This document shows positions 1-13,305 of a stretch of 64,000 nt of DNA, in pieces. The DNA is from Streblospio benedicti. Lineage: Eukaryota > Annelida > Polychaeta > Spionida > Spionidae. The stretch is from positions 37,504,435 through 37,568,434 of the forward strand of contig CM032662.1 in NCBI GenBank assembly GCA_019095985.1, given 5' to 3'. The stretch's first letter is position 1; the number at the start of each line of letters is the position of its first letter. The translations under genes were made by a program, and so were the position numbers. The notes beneath the pieces are model-generated. The model ran no database searches. It was not told where the DNA came from and saw only the letters and a list, made by a program, of their open reading frames with translations.

Positions 1-280
1 AGGGTTCAAGTGTCATAACACATGGGGTAGGACATGACGTTGGCTATTCGGCGACGTCCTAACCTCATTGTCAGTGTACATCATCAGTGTGTACATATAG
101 TGTACACATCTGTGTGTGTACATCATTTCTCTGCTGCTGCCACCTGATGCTCGTCTCCGCTCGTCCGTCTGCTTTTATGTCAGCAGATGATGATGAAGGC
201 AAAATGACCAAACGACTTTTGACAATGGGACAGTCGTCATTTATGATGTGATTTTTGTATTGAAGTTTGTGATGTTGGAC

Positions 281-445
281 ACTAGAATCTCTATTGAGTC
301 CACCTGGTAGCTGGCCTTAAATCAAGTGGTCTCGATAGAGAGTGGTTGCTTTTATGGAGGTTCATGTTCACTTCAATATTAAGGCTTTGGACTTCACAAA
401 ATTAGTCTCTTTATGGATGTGTTCTTAATTGGAAGTTCAACTGTA
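281..445 (-). mobile_element. MITE-like element copy (degenerate)
   Basis: Read on the minus strand it shows the family landmarks: inverted ends (AGAATCTCTATTGAG at one end, GGAAGTTCAACTGTA at the other), GTGGTCTC and TTTATGGAGGTTCATG. Strongly diverged. Confidence 0.6.
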
Positions 446-3091
446 TAACAATAATATATTTCTTATTATTATTTCGTCATTAAATGCACCATTGGCTGCG
501 AATCATTTGCACCTATTACACTCAAGATTTTCTAGCCATATTGTGAGAGGTGAACAAAGAACATCTCCGGAACATTCTTTGAATCATTAAACATCCGTGC
601 GCTACATGTTTTTCCAGCTGTATGTAGCATACTGTTCTCCATAATGGCTACAACAGTTTCCTCCGAATCATCCTGCTGCAAGGTCAAGGTCGGTAGCGGC
701 CATGTTGGACACGATGATTCATGAGGCAAGCAATGTCAGACACGACCCTCCAAATAGACACAGTCCCCAAACAAGACAGTCTTCTCTCTGTAATCGTGCA
801 GTGTCCAGGTTCGGCTATTCGCATATAATGATTGTGGATGTTGGTCAGATGAACGCTGATGATCAAAAAGCATCTGAATATTGAGTTTGTAATCAGACGT
901 TGATTATTGCACTCGTCCGATTGACATCGGCAAGTTTTTGTTTAATTAAACGCACTTTGAAGTTTGTGATGTTCTGAGTTGTGAAAGTAGATGTTCTTAA
1001 TGAAAAAATGACAATAATGATATATGCAGCAACATTGAAATTACGCCGTGATCCCCCATGTGATGAGTGAAATCAGTGCATTGCTGTTGTAGTGGCTCAC
1101 ACTTTCATCCTTTCATCCACAACGCACTTGACCTTATAAACCTGACAAGTATCATCAAATATCGCTGCCAATCCGGCCATAATCCTCGACAGCGCTCATT
1201 TTGCCATTGGTCATTGTAATCAAAGCTCAATGCTGTTATGTTTATTGTAATCAAGCCTGCGCTCGCTGCTGCCTCCTCCCTGCCTGGTCACTGCTCGGTC
1301 AGTAATTGGCATTAGTGTATTCCCGCGAGGCCAGCAGCGGCAGCCATTTAAGGTCAGAAAATGGTCAGATCTGTCTTATGTGGGTGATAGTCAGACAGCA
1401 AGCCGAGGCCCAAATCTGTGAGAGCCGCCACCACCACCGCCGAGAATGTAGGACTGGGGCGGGATAGAGAGCAGGGGGTGTTGGACGGATGGACGGGGAG
1501 GTGTGACAGTGTGTGCTTTTAGCAGCACATAGAATGGGGGAAGCTGATACAAAGAGGTCAACATAACGGTTTTAAAACTGTGTTTGAGTGTTTTTGAACA
1601 GCTTAAAGCTGATGATGTAGTAGTAGTAGCAGTGGCCTTCATTCCTTTGATTGCTGAATCAATAGTATTCAATATGTTGTGGTCAGTTGGTCAGTTTGGT
1701 TGGTCGTCTTCCCCTTGCAAACAAATTATGGATACATAATGAGAAGTTGAGGAGTGTTTATTGTACTGGGGAATGGAGTCAATTTCAAACATAAATAGAG
1801 GGAGAATGGGCATTTGGTCAGCAGCAGCAGGCAGCAGTGTCACTTGCCACACTTTCTCTGCCTTCAGGCCACAATATAATGATGTTGATACCAGCAAATA
1901 TAAAAACAACAAACTACGTTTAGCAGCAGCATCTGCCAGGGGGACTTCGAGTGGAAAACACAGTCCTGATTCGGGTTTTGTGACCCATGCAGTTTTTACA
2001 AACCTGTGGGAGACTGCGTATTAATTGCTCAGGTCATAAAGGGTCAGACATAGCCAGGCCCCAGTGGGCAAATTAAATTGATACAGTGGCTGCTTTAAGT
2101 GCAGGAGTATGGGGGAGCATTTATTTGGTGATACAGTCCCTGGGGAGAGGCTTTCAATGGCTTGTTCATGTTGACCTTGCCAGGTTCTGTTACAGCGTGG
2201 TTCTGGTCGACTTCACGAGGCCATTACCACCACATATAGCTGTCTGCCGCCTCGTGCAGCATTCCTTCACAGGAACCTTGCATAATATTTCATTGAAAAC
2301 AAGCCCGCCATCAATGCAAATCTGGTGTTCCTCTTGAAAAGGGGCAATAGCCAACCTTCCGGCCCAGCCATTGCAGTGCTGATGTCGTCGTCGTCATTAA
2401 AAGCACGAATCGATAGAGCTGCATAAGAGGAATAACACAGCTTCAGAGCTTTAAAACAGGTGGCTGTTACATTCACTGCAAACACCCCTGGCTAGTTTTA
2501 ATTGAGTCTCCATTATAGATTATCGATTGTGGTGTTGGGATTTCGATTATAATCATCAATACGTAGCTGCTGCAGTGTGGTCGTCGGTGCTCGAATCACC
2601 ACAGATGTGCATGGTAATGAACATAGAGCATGACTTTGGTCACATCGCAGCAATCATAATGTAATGTTTTTTCCATCTAAGACAGAGCCATGGGGTTGTG
2701 AGTTTGAGTCCTGTCATGGCCATGTGATGTAGATGTAGTAAAATAGAAGCTGTCTTCAGCTATTATGTCAATACACTGTTATAGAGAACACACTTTCGTA
2801 ATTAAAGTGGTAGGAACATGCTTGCCATAGAGAACTAAGAGAGTTGATTAGAAGAAAAAGTAGTGAGAGAGTAGGAAGGAAAAAATCACTGCGTTTTAAA
2901 TGAGACTTGTAACTAAGCAGCAGACGGCTTTGGGTAGTTCTCATTACGCGGTGATTATCATTAGGGGCTGATGAGGCTGAGCTCTATGAATTAGTCATCA
3001 GACGAGAGGCCGCAGCACCGTCATTATGCACCAAACACACCAGGTGCTAATGTCGTCTCCAAAACGTGCACCTACACTGTGCACCTCTCAG

Positions 3092-3456
3092 AGAAAACGT
3101 GGGGATTATGGGTTTTTGAAAGCCTTTTTCAGCAATGGGTGTGTATGTGTGTATGAACAAATATGGATGCCCAGAGCTATCACTGTAGTGAGAGGGCTAG
3201 AAGTGTGGGGATTGTCATTTTTAGAAAGCATTTTTCACCAATAGGTGTAAATATGTACGTTTTGTGAGTACATGTATGTAAAAAAACATTTATGCTTATT
3301 CCAATGCAATGTAGAGAGCAATAAAGGCTGCTAGAAGGGTAGAGATTATCAAAACTTCAAAAGCCTTTTATCAGCTGTAGGTGTACATGTATGTATGTGT
3401 ATGCTTTGCATATAAAACATTGATGCTCATTGGCAATGCCATATTGAGTGAGGGTA
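3092..3456 (+). repeat. Three-unit diverged tandem duplication
   Basis: Units start at about 3092, 3199 and 3333 (107, 134 and about 124 bp). Each begins AGAA followed by a GTGGGGATTRT- or GTAGAGATTAT-like stretch, then AAAGCNTTTTTCANC, then a TAGGTGTAnATGTA-like stretch, and near the end an ATGCYCAT- or ATGCTTATTCCAATGC-like block. The units differ too much for a young minisatellite. Confidence 0.7.
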
Positions 3457-5875
3457 AGACTGTTTACATGTATCAGTGCTCGGCGCACTAGTGATCTGTA
3501 TCTATTTGAAGTGACAGCAGATTGGGCATGTCAATATTGCCGTGTCTGTCATACACCAACAAGTACAGCATTTATTTATGTACATACCACTATATGGTTG
3601 CTTGAGATTTTTGCAGTAGTGCATAAAGGTGGCAGATTAGTTAGATTCTCCCATTATTGCATACAAGTCACTTCAAAATGAACTCAGCATATAATGTATG
3701 GATATCATTCATACGCTTAATAATATGTTTCACAAAGCTACTGCAACGCACATTATGGCGTAAAATATATATCACAAAGTTACCAAACCCTATATATTGG
3801 CCCATATATGTAATATGTTTCAAATAATTCTCATCTGGTTTGCTGGGAGATCATCAGACAGCACCATTATGCCAGTAATTTGTGTAGTCCACTGTTTGCG
3901 TCGCCATCCTCTATCATTGAGGTTTGGCTCACTGGAATCGCACAATTGACCAAAGCTGAGGCTTGGTTGGACTGAGGCTCCGTCAGAGCCAGACCAGGTG
4001 GTAATGGCCCAGACCTGCCGAAGTGTAAACTGTGCGGCCATTCCATCTGCCTCGACCTCTATCTTACAATCAACATTGTGGATGGCGCGCATGCAGCTTA
4101 CAATCAACAATAGGTGTCGGACAACGGATCGGTTTTCCAGCCATGGGGGCTCGCACTTATGGAGTATGAGAATCTTGCTACATTTCTCCATGTGATTGAG
4201 AAAGACACAAACATGGATTACTTAAGTACACAGTACTCAAAAACCTCATATCTGAAACAAAACACAGACATCTTCAAAGTAGCAAATCCTGTCAACCGGA
4301 GCACAATACAAATGATTGTGTCCCTCTCAAAAGCAATATAACCGATTGTGTTATGTCCCCACCACCACCTCCACAAAACAAAAGCGTGCATATTTTAAAC
4401 ACAGACATACAATCATTGCTGCTAAACCAACAACAGCAGTCTGCAATGCTACAGCTACAGTCAGTGATGAGCACACTATAGCAAACATTGATGTAAGATA
4501 GCGGGTTGTGGGGGTGATGTTATTTCCCCCCCTCCTCCTTATCACTCCCCGGGGTCACTTCACACAAATTGCAATGGCCTGCTTACTGCGCTGCTGCCGC
4601 CATGCTCCTGTAAACACAGGCAGTCCCGGTGAGAGGCTTCCAACGCTCACCACCCAACTAAACCAGCGGCAGATGACAATTTTTTTTGTAACACAGACCG
4701 ACTAAAACCAGATTTATATTTAACAGAATTACAATTTTCTGCAGTTAAAAAAGATAATACTGGCATGTATGACAGTTTTTTTGTTTGAACTGTCATCAAC
4801 CAACAAACCAAACCAGATTTACATAAAATTTGACAGAATGTGTCATAAAAAAATATACTCCTATATTTTGTATCAGCAGTTTATCCATTTAAGCCATCAA
4901 TTACATGTACCTACTGTACAGTTCTTGGTCTAGTTTAATAGTGAGGCCTACTTCTCGGTTTTAACAGTAATAATACAAATATTACATCTATTATGACTAT
5001 TTATTATGACTGGTATTATGAATGACTGTAATAATTGTTCAGTTCATTTTCTATCCCACTCAAAAGTAAAAGAAACCACTATCCCTATTACTACAAATTC
5101 CCCAAGGACCATAAAATATCATAAATAGTAGAATAAAAATAACCATTATAGTCTACAAGAACTGTAACAATGCGTGCTGGGAGCGCCACCCGTCGTCTGG
5201 CACAGTCTCTAATCTGTAATTTGGTGGGGTCTGGCGGCTCCGATGCTATCTGGCACTCCCCAATATGGGCCTGTTTCTGGCCGGTGCTCTATGGATGCTG
5301 CTCATGTAGTTCTGTGGGGGGTCTGGTGGCCAGCTGATGACAGTGTAATGCTGTTAATCGGAGGTCTGGTCCTCCACAGCATCTTAACGTACAGACATGG
5401 TTGTATTAATGTAAGCTGTCCATTAAGGGTGGGACACTAACTCAGTCGCCAGGTCTGGTCATGAACATAGTCTTAACCGGACAGACCTCAGGCTATAAAG
5501 GGTAGGATACTAATATAGTCTTATAAAAAGATTGAGCATGTCTGGGTCAAGCAGATCTAAATGACTGTAGAGATATGAGCTTTGTTATATAAATGCCGTC
5601 TGTCTATGGACACTTTTCATGCTGTTTATGTCAGCTGTTTTGTTCCTCGTTACGGAAAACGTCTTAAATGTGTTCCATAGTTCACTTATGAATCAAAAAG
5701 CAAACTTTGGCGGATAGAATATAGCTTGATTTGTTTACATTTTAGTGATCACATGGTAATGAGCCTCTCTATCGTATTAACATGGCAGATGCATGAGACT
5801 AGTCCACAAAGTTAAAGATAGTGTAGAGTTTCTGTTACACTATTTACAAGGTGTTAAAGTTCATTGATGTCTACA

Positions 5876-5943
5876 CTACAATACAGTACAATAAAATACA
5901 GTACAGTAAAGTACAGTACAATGCAATAAAGTACAGTACAGTG
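5876..5943 (+). repeat. TACAGTA-type microsatellite
   Basis: Imperfect repeats of ATACAGTACA, GTACAGTA and AATAAAGTACAG. Confidence 0.85.
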
Positions 5944-7980
5944 CGATGTAGCTTTTATTACGTCGTTCCTCTCGACAATCCCATTTATGGGTGTGATGAT
6001 CCTCACTTGGAGACTCGCGCCGTTGTCAGCCACGTATCAGATCTCACGCGGGTACATAATGCCACGCCGGCTACATCACTCAATGTTTACATTCGTAATT
6101 GCATCTGCCTAAATCGTCATCGTCGTCGCTGTCGTACTCCAAAGTGGCTCACTGTGATACAATAGTACTGTTGCTCTATAGTGTCTGTTGATTGTTTCTG
6201 ATATTCTCATACATTAAGATACACTGGCTGCAGTGGCTTTGTGGTATAACCCCTGTAGACTGTAGAATCTTACTCTATGTCAATTAGATACTTTCATCTT
6301 CAAAAAACAAACTTGATTGAATGCATTGTTGGATTTGTCAGAAGTCAACTGTGTGTTATTGTTAAATGTGTTCACTCTAGGCACAGTATTTTCAGTGTGG
6401 TTTAACTTTCCACCGACAATGACGAGTCAAATCATTCAATTGGAGAGTCAGTTTAAAGAAGATTATGATATTGACATTAGGTCTGGGACCATGTAGACAT
6501 TGGTATTGAATGAACACTAGCGCCGTCGCCGAGTCAGTCGGATTCACCGGCATTACACAATAGGTCAAAAGTATGTTTTGAGTAAACACGCCCGTCTGTG
6601 CCAGTGAAAATTATGCAGCGCACTGTCAAACATGGTGGTTTTGTGATTTAGCAAATAGCTTAAGCGACTACAGCGGCCAGGGTCTGTATTTGTCCACCAC
6701 TGATCTGTTTGAGTATCGGGCCCGATATTATATTAGGAATCCTAACGCCAATAAGATTATGCCGAAGAGGAGATCGAATGTCAACAATTATGGATCTTCT
6801 GTGTGGCCTGTAATGGGCTTAGCGTTCGTGCTGAAAGACTCCCGCCATTGGGGGTGATTCTCGGCGCCGCCTGTAGTTTTCTATGCTATTGTTGGTGGCC
6901 GTAATCCCGTGTTTTCTTGGCACCATTGAGATCAGACATTGTTGGCTTTATGGCACTATGATCTCAGACCGTCGACGCCACGTCTCTGAATCGTCACCGC
7001 TGTCGTCGCCCCGTTTTTTAAACTGCGAATCGGCCAACATTCTTTCATTCATTCGCAACAAATCTGGGCAAAGCAAACATTGAGTTGTAGACATTGTAGT
7101 GGTTGTCGATGCTGTGATTGCACTAGACAGGGCAACAGAAGTCTATCATGGGCTTCTTTTTGAGAACGGGGTTCTAAACATTTTATCAAATACATACACG
7201 TATATTGAAGGCCCTGCTGATTATTATATGACTAGTTCAATATATTATCATATTATACTGTCACATGTGATTGTAAAAAGCTTTAAAAACCCATTCACAA
7301 AATTTTGCGTTCATTCATGAATTTCCACTCACTGTTCTAGTAGTGGGTGTGTTGTGGGGGGCTTAGTGCCTGCTCCCCCTAAGGTATGGCCCATTGTAAG
7401 GGCAGTGCAGCCTCCGCAGCCCCCGCATAATAGGCAAGTGTTGTCAGGATTACGAGGTATTGACGGGTGCAACAAGCGGCAGCTTTCTTCAATGTAAGAT
7501 AGATGGCGCACAGCTGACTTGCCTGCCAAAGATGTAGCTGTTGTTGCCTCCTTCGCTGTTGTCGTCATGTCCTCGCTGTACACAGGGTTGCAATTGCAAT
7601 CTCGGAGGTAACAGCAGCCTCCTTCTCAAACAGGCCCAGTCATTATTCACCAGAGTGTAGCGTGTAGTCATGGGGAAAGCAAAATACATTTTACGTTTAA
7701 TGCAGTTTTTTTTTGCTGTTGCAGTTGCTGTTTGCTGCAGCAGCAACAACACCAGTAAGTCTTTTTGCAGCAGTTGTTGGACACTTTGTAATTTCTCTAA
7801 AATATTTAGTTTTATTTACCTAAAACAAGAGGTTTTATTTACGTAAATGAAGTGTTATAGCTGATAGTAACGGAAAGTGACTTTCTCCATCCATCCACAA
7901 AGTGCAAGTCCATAAAATAAACTGCAACTTTCCAAACCCTCAGGAAAAAGCAGTGAAATTTCTGAAAAGCTGGTCACATG

Positions 7981-8070
7981 TACAATGAAACCTCTTTATT
8001 AAGACCACCTCTTCAAATCATCTCACTAGAGGTGGTCTCTTAAAGAAGTTGGGTGCAGTCTCTTTACAAT
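7981..8070 (+). mobile_element. MITE-like element copy (short, internally deleted)
   Basis: Starts TACAATGAAACCTCTTTATT, then AAGACCACCTCTTC, then the inverted GAGGTGGTCTCTT. About half the usual length. Confidence 0.55.
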
Positions 8071-8100
8071 TGCAATATTGATATTGTACCTATGAGATTA

Positions 8101-8190
8101 TGCAAATCGTTCAAGCAATACATGTGGCAAGTAGATTTACCCACTAACTTGCCCTGCATGACAAGTTACTCATGAGGCCTGTAAGTCACT
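8101..8190 (+). repeat. Short dispersed repeat with hairpin, copy 1
   Basis: CAAGTAGATTTACCCACTAA, then CTTGCCCTGCATGACAAG and TTACTCATGAG. It aligns along about 90 bp with 39000-39100. It directly follows a MITE fragment. Confidence 0.6.
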
Positions 8191-8472
8191 GTATTCCTTA
8201 GAATGTAAAAGAGATTCCAGTGAATCCACAATGGTAGACTCCTGTTAAATATATAGGAGCACTTGGAGAGAGAATGCTCCTAGTTGTTGATCACATAAAC
8301 TAAGCTGTGCTCTATGTGACTGTGTGTGATGGGAGACGACAACTGGCAGACCCTTGACATTTGTGATCCTAACTCAGTACCTCGCAGCCAACAGAGATGT
8401 TATGTAGGTATACACCGATCAATCAGCCAGCCCAGGCTAAAGAAAATAGACATTTGTATCAACAGTGGCCGC

Positions 8473-8495
8473 GGTGGTGGTGGTGGTGGTGGTGG
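8473..8495 (+). repeat. (GGT)n microsatellite
   Basis: An uninterrupted GGT run of about 7.7 units. Confidence 0.95.
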
Positions 8496-9840
8496 AGAAA
8501 TACTTTTAGAAAAACACTGCGCTAGTCGTCTAGTTGAGAAATATGTGAGCCCATGTGATGTCATACGTCGTTTTTACTTATGTTATCGCTCTATTTCCAG
8601 CTGTGAATGTTACGACTGCAATTGGCTACTTTACATTGTATTTTGAAGAATAAATTGAGGTTGAGATTTATATGGCCTCACCATAGGTCAAACGATTCTC
8701 TTGCACATAGCAAACTAGCATTCACAGCTGACAAATAGGATGACTTAAAAGACTAGAATACATACATCTTTTGAGTAGAAAATCACAGTTCTACATTGAA
8801 ACTCTCCAAAATAACTCTGTTAGAAAAAACACGTTTCCTCAACGAGCCCCCATGTGCAGCAGCTCCTGACCATGTAGCTGGATGTCGAGCAGACGTGGTC
8901 AAAGGGCCGGAGCGGCGGCCATTTGTCATCATGCATCATCCGCGATCAGATGTCTCCAAATATGTCTTCTGCTGACTGATCCCCATCATTTCATGATGTC
9001 TGTATCTGCCTTCTTCTTCTTGTTCAGCGCGCAGTATTTTATGTTCAATGCACCTCTGCTTTTGTCTCTATTTTTTGTCGCTTTTGATATTCTTGATAGA
9101 TAGAATTCATATTATTCTTTCCGTACAGTCTTTAGTGGATTTTTACAGTCATGTGCACCTCGTGAAATAAACCCACACACACGCATGGCAAAAAAGTGCT
9201 GGTTTTCGAGGAACAAAAAATGAAAAGAAGAGTGCTGGTTCCAACACAGCATACAAACCGTATTAATGCAAACACGCATTACAGCACTTTTCGAATCATA
9301 AGCAGCTTACGGTGAACACCCTCCACTAGCCACGGACTATCGCCCACAAATATGACTTTTCCGGCCGATTGCAGCTATAACCAGCTACTCACATTGATGT
9401 TGTGGGCGCTACAGTAGAACCAAGCTATCGCGATGATGCTTATCTCGCATTTTCTGTTGGCACTACATTAGTTTCTTTCCCATTCAACTACATTTTGAAC
9501 ATATATTGGCTGATAATCTCGAAACTAGGCTAATTCGAGCATTTTACGGTTATCCCGATAGATTCGAGATAATGAGTTTGTGCAGTATAGAGCTGAGTGC
9601 AGTCACCCGGACGTAGGCGGCCATGTTACAATGGTACGATTACATGTCCTCTCCCTGTTCCCGCCTCTCCCCACAGACCGGCCGCGCGGCCAACGCAATC
9701 AGATAGCACCAGTCAACATGGAATGTCAGAATTATTGAAATGAAAATCGTTTGTGCTGCTCTTTTCTTGTCTCATTTTAAAAGCAATTCGGTAGTTTTGC
9801 TAGCCGGGAAGAATAATAACTGGACAATATTGGATGTATG

Positions 9841-10090
9841 AGGCAAATATTTGTAACTGGACAATAGAAATGGATCTCAAATTTTATTAAACAAATACTA
9901 GATCATAAAGTGTTGCCAAGTAGAAAAGTTGACTATTTTGTTGGAGAAAGTGAGACTGTTTGGTGAAGGCTTGTAACTGGACATTAATGCATTATACAGC
10001 CTTTTTAGTGGAATTGATTTCAAAATTTACATGCTATATCTAGATTATAAAATAGCAAGTAAATGTTGACTGTTTATTGCGAGAAAGGCA
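9841..10090 (+). repeat. Two-unit diverged tandem duplication
   Basis: TTGTAACTGGACA occurs at 9851 and 9971. Both copies are followed by a CAAATTTTA- or CAAAATTTAC-like stretch, CTAGATYATAAA and GTTGACTRTTT...GAGAAAG. A third partial start (AATAACTGGACAATAT) lies just upstream at about 9815. Confidence 0.65.
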
Positions 10091-13000
10091 ATAGTGTGTG
10101 CTGTGGAGGGTGCAGTTATTTCAATTTCCTGCTTTCGGCCGGGCGAGGAATGAAGATTTATGAGCAGGTAGTACTGCAGTGTGGGGGAGTCGCGCGGTGA
10201 TTAGCGGGGTAAATCAGGCGTGTGGAGGATCACTGACTCACTCAATGCCCCAAATACAGGCTCAATCGCTTCCTCATTGACAGATGTATATCACCGCGCG
10301 TGTCTTTGTGTTATTGTGACTACTACTTTACAGTGTGTAAAAAAATGGGTAAAATAGATGCTCGGGTTAGGGGTAAGATTGAGGCAGTTTATCTTTGTTT
10401 ATTGTGACTACCACCAAAATCATTACTGAGGTTGTTGCTTTTTTTATAGGAGGAAACAAAAGGAAGTTCGATATGAAATGAAACGTCTCTCATTTTTGTT
10501 TTAATCATTGGGTTGGTCCACACTTTGCTGAGATCCGTCTTATTTTGGAGTTCTGTCTCACCTGAAGGTCGTAGTGAGGTCGTAGGAAGGTCACACTTGG
10601 TTTCCGGGCCGCATCCTGTCTTGTCATGTTTAATGATGGAGGGGGTTGTCCAGAACAGCCAGGAATAGACGTGGACGCATCAGCTCTCTGGTTAGTGTTG
10701 ATTGATTGTCGAGCGCCGGGGCTGGGTTGGTGCTACTTCGGAAATGGATGATGCCAACTTATTAGCAATCACATCATTCTAATGCCAGCTATGACAAGTT
10801 GAGGAGAGCACATTGTTATTTAGACGCTGGACATTGTCATTCAGTTTTGAAAGCCGGTTACATCACCGCGGCAAGGCATTAGCTTAATTCTTCGTGCGAC
10901 GGATTAGCAGTAGCGGCCATCACAATAGTCCTCGCAGCCATGAATCATGCGCTAAAGCTCAATGGCACTCATTTGCAGGGATCTAAAGATCACCAGCGCA
11001 CAAAGCAGTGCCATAATTTACGTTTCTCTGCGTATAGAGGTTGTCTAAGGAGGGTAATCTTGTAAAACACAGCTTTGTTTTCCATATGGCAGCTTGTAAT
11101 CGGCCTTCTGTGTTGCTTAATTTGCCTCTAAATCACTTCCTTCTTCCTCGTCTTGCCCGCTGCTGTAGTAGTACGAGTCAGCGGTGGCAGTGTCGATAAC
11201 AAAGAGAGCGCTTATTTCTTGTCTTGTCTTGGCTCAACTATCACACTAATAGCAATGAGTGATTTACGGCTGGCCAGACCTTTGCAGTGATCTCCTCCTC
11301 CTCTCCCTGAAAGGCTCGAGCTCCTTTCTAATGGTGCCATTTAGTGAGTACCTGCTGCCAGCGGAATAACGCTCCTTGTCATAGGCTCATAAGTGAACCC
11401 ATGAAGTGGAAGTATAATAATATGCCAGTTTGCAGCTTTTACATGGTCTATGCAGCAATCAGTGCTGTGATAAAATGCATCATACATGGTTATTTTAATT
11501 GAAAGCCACATGAAACAAATACTCAAACGACGATAAAGTGTTGTCAATAAAGCCCCTAAGAAGTCTCCATCTGATGCCTGTCGCAGGCAGGCCAAGTCAC
11601 TTGTGCTATCATATCGTGTATCAAGGCTGGACAAACATCCCCTATAATCCTCGCTCTTGCCTCCCTATCTCGCCGCCTTAGCCACCTTTATGAAGTGGCA
11701 TTAAGGACACAACACTTGCCTCGTCGCAGCAGCTCGCACCAATGCCTCGGCAGTGGAGATCGGGGCGCCGAGGCTAAGTCACCGGCCTAAAGGAGATCGT
11801 CATAACTTGTCATAGACAACCTACTAGCGAAATCTGGGGGTATTACGCCGTGGGACCTGGGTTTGGCCTCGACGACTGTGGGAGATAAAGCAGACATGGG
11901 CGTTGGTTTTCAATTTGAGCGGTTGAACGCTGAGTGCGTGGGCCATTAGAGTCGGCAGCGGCTACATCCATCGTTCGCCTGACAAGCCGCGCTTACACTG
12001 GTAATGGCCACTCCCGATTTCCCCTGTTCAAGAGAGGCCCATCTTCGCTTATTGCTGCTTCTCTGCTGTAAAACGTCGTTTTCAAGAAGCTACACTATAA
12101 TACGTTGCAGCCACGTGAGGCTTAATTAGAAGTGGCCCGTAGTAGTATCAATACTGTTGCTTTTTTTACTTATAGTGTACAGTGCAGTGCAGTAATAGAC
12201 TGTTTCTCTGTGGACTGGCAGATGTACACTTTATTGTGTTAGGAGCCTAGTAGCTTCACACAACATTAATGCCTCCTAGGACATGTTCATTAGCCGCGCT
12301 GAGTTCAACTGAGAGTAGTGCAGTGGCGGGGCGGCAGCGTTATGGCACCTAGCTGTTTATGGCTGGCAATAATGTAGTAGAAGTGGCACAGTCTCCACCG
12401 AACATTACCAGCAACAGTCCAGCTCTATCAAACCACAGCTGCGCTTTGTCTCCTCATATTATATGAAACAACGCAATCATATTGAACATTGAGTGTCATC
12501 AAAGAGAAGTGCGGCAAGGATTATTGCACCGCCCGCACGTAATGCTATATGTTGTTAGCGCTGATGTCCAACATACACTGAGTGCATGGCCATTGTTACT
12601 CGAGTTATGGTGCCACATCACACACTTTTATTTCTCATTCAACATATATGAGAGCACTGTACATGAAAGATCTACAGGCGTAATACAGAAGCAATACAAA
12701 CTGTATCATTACCTCTGCCGTCGAAGATTCCCAAAGTTGAAATTACAAATTCCACAACAATCAGCCCACCCAAGATGTTGCCCATAAAAAAGCCGGCCAC
12801 GTTCTTCTTCAGTATTTACATAGCGTCCCAGCTGTGGGGCTCAGAGCCATCATAAGAACATTTCAATCATGGACGAAGGCCATAAAGATACCATCATTGG
12901 CCGCCGCAGCCACAGCCATGTTGCAGTCTTGCTGCCGCGTTCCACGCTGTTTACTTCAGGGACTGGAATTCTGTTAAGAAAATTATATCATGCCAAAATG

Positions 13001-13207
13001 ACAATTGGGTTACTTTGGGTGTCGTGGCGGATGATTTGATGCCTTGACAAGCTGAAGGCTTTGAGCCCCCATTGCTGATTTGTGGCTGCGTTCAATGACT
13101 CACTTGTTTGTCGCTGGTGCGGGGGCTTTCAACTCGCCCTAAAGCACATGTGTATGATGTAAATGCAGAGCTGACGTTGTCGCTATAATAAAACCAGTTT
13201 TCTTTGT

Positions 13208-13305
13208 CTTAACCTTCATAGAGAGACAATCGCGAACTTCCACTCAAACAACCATCTCATTGAAGACAGTCCCGCAAGTGGTCTTAATAGAAATGTTCTG
13301 CTGTG
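13208..13305 (+). mobile_element. MITE-like element copy (degenerate fragment)
   Basis: Contains AACCTTCATAGAGAGAC, AACTTCCA, AAGTGGTCTTAATAG and a GTTCTGCTGT end. The left end is worn away. Confidence 0.5.
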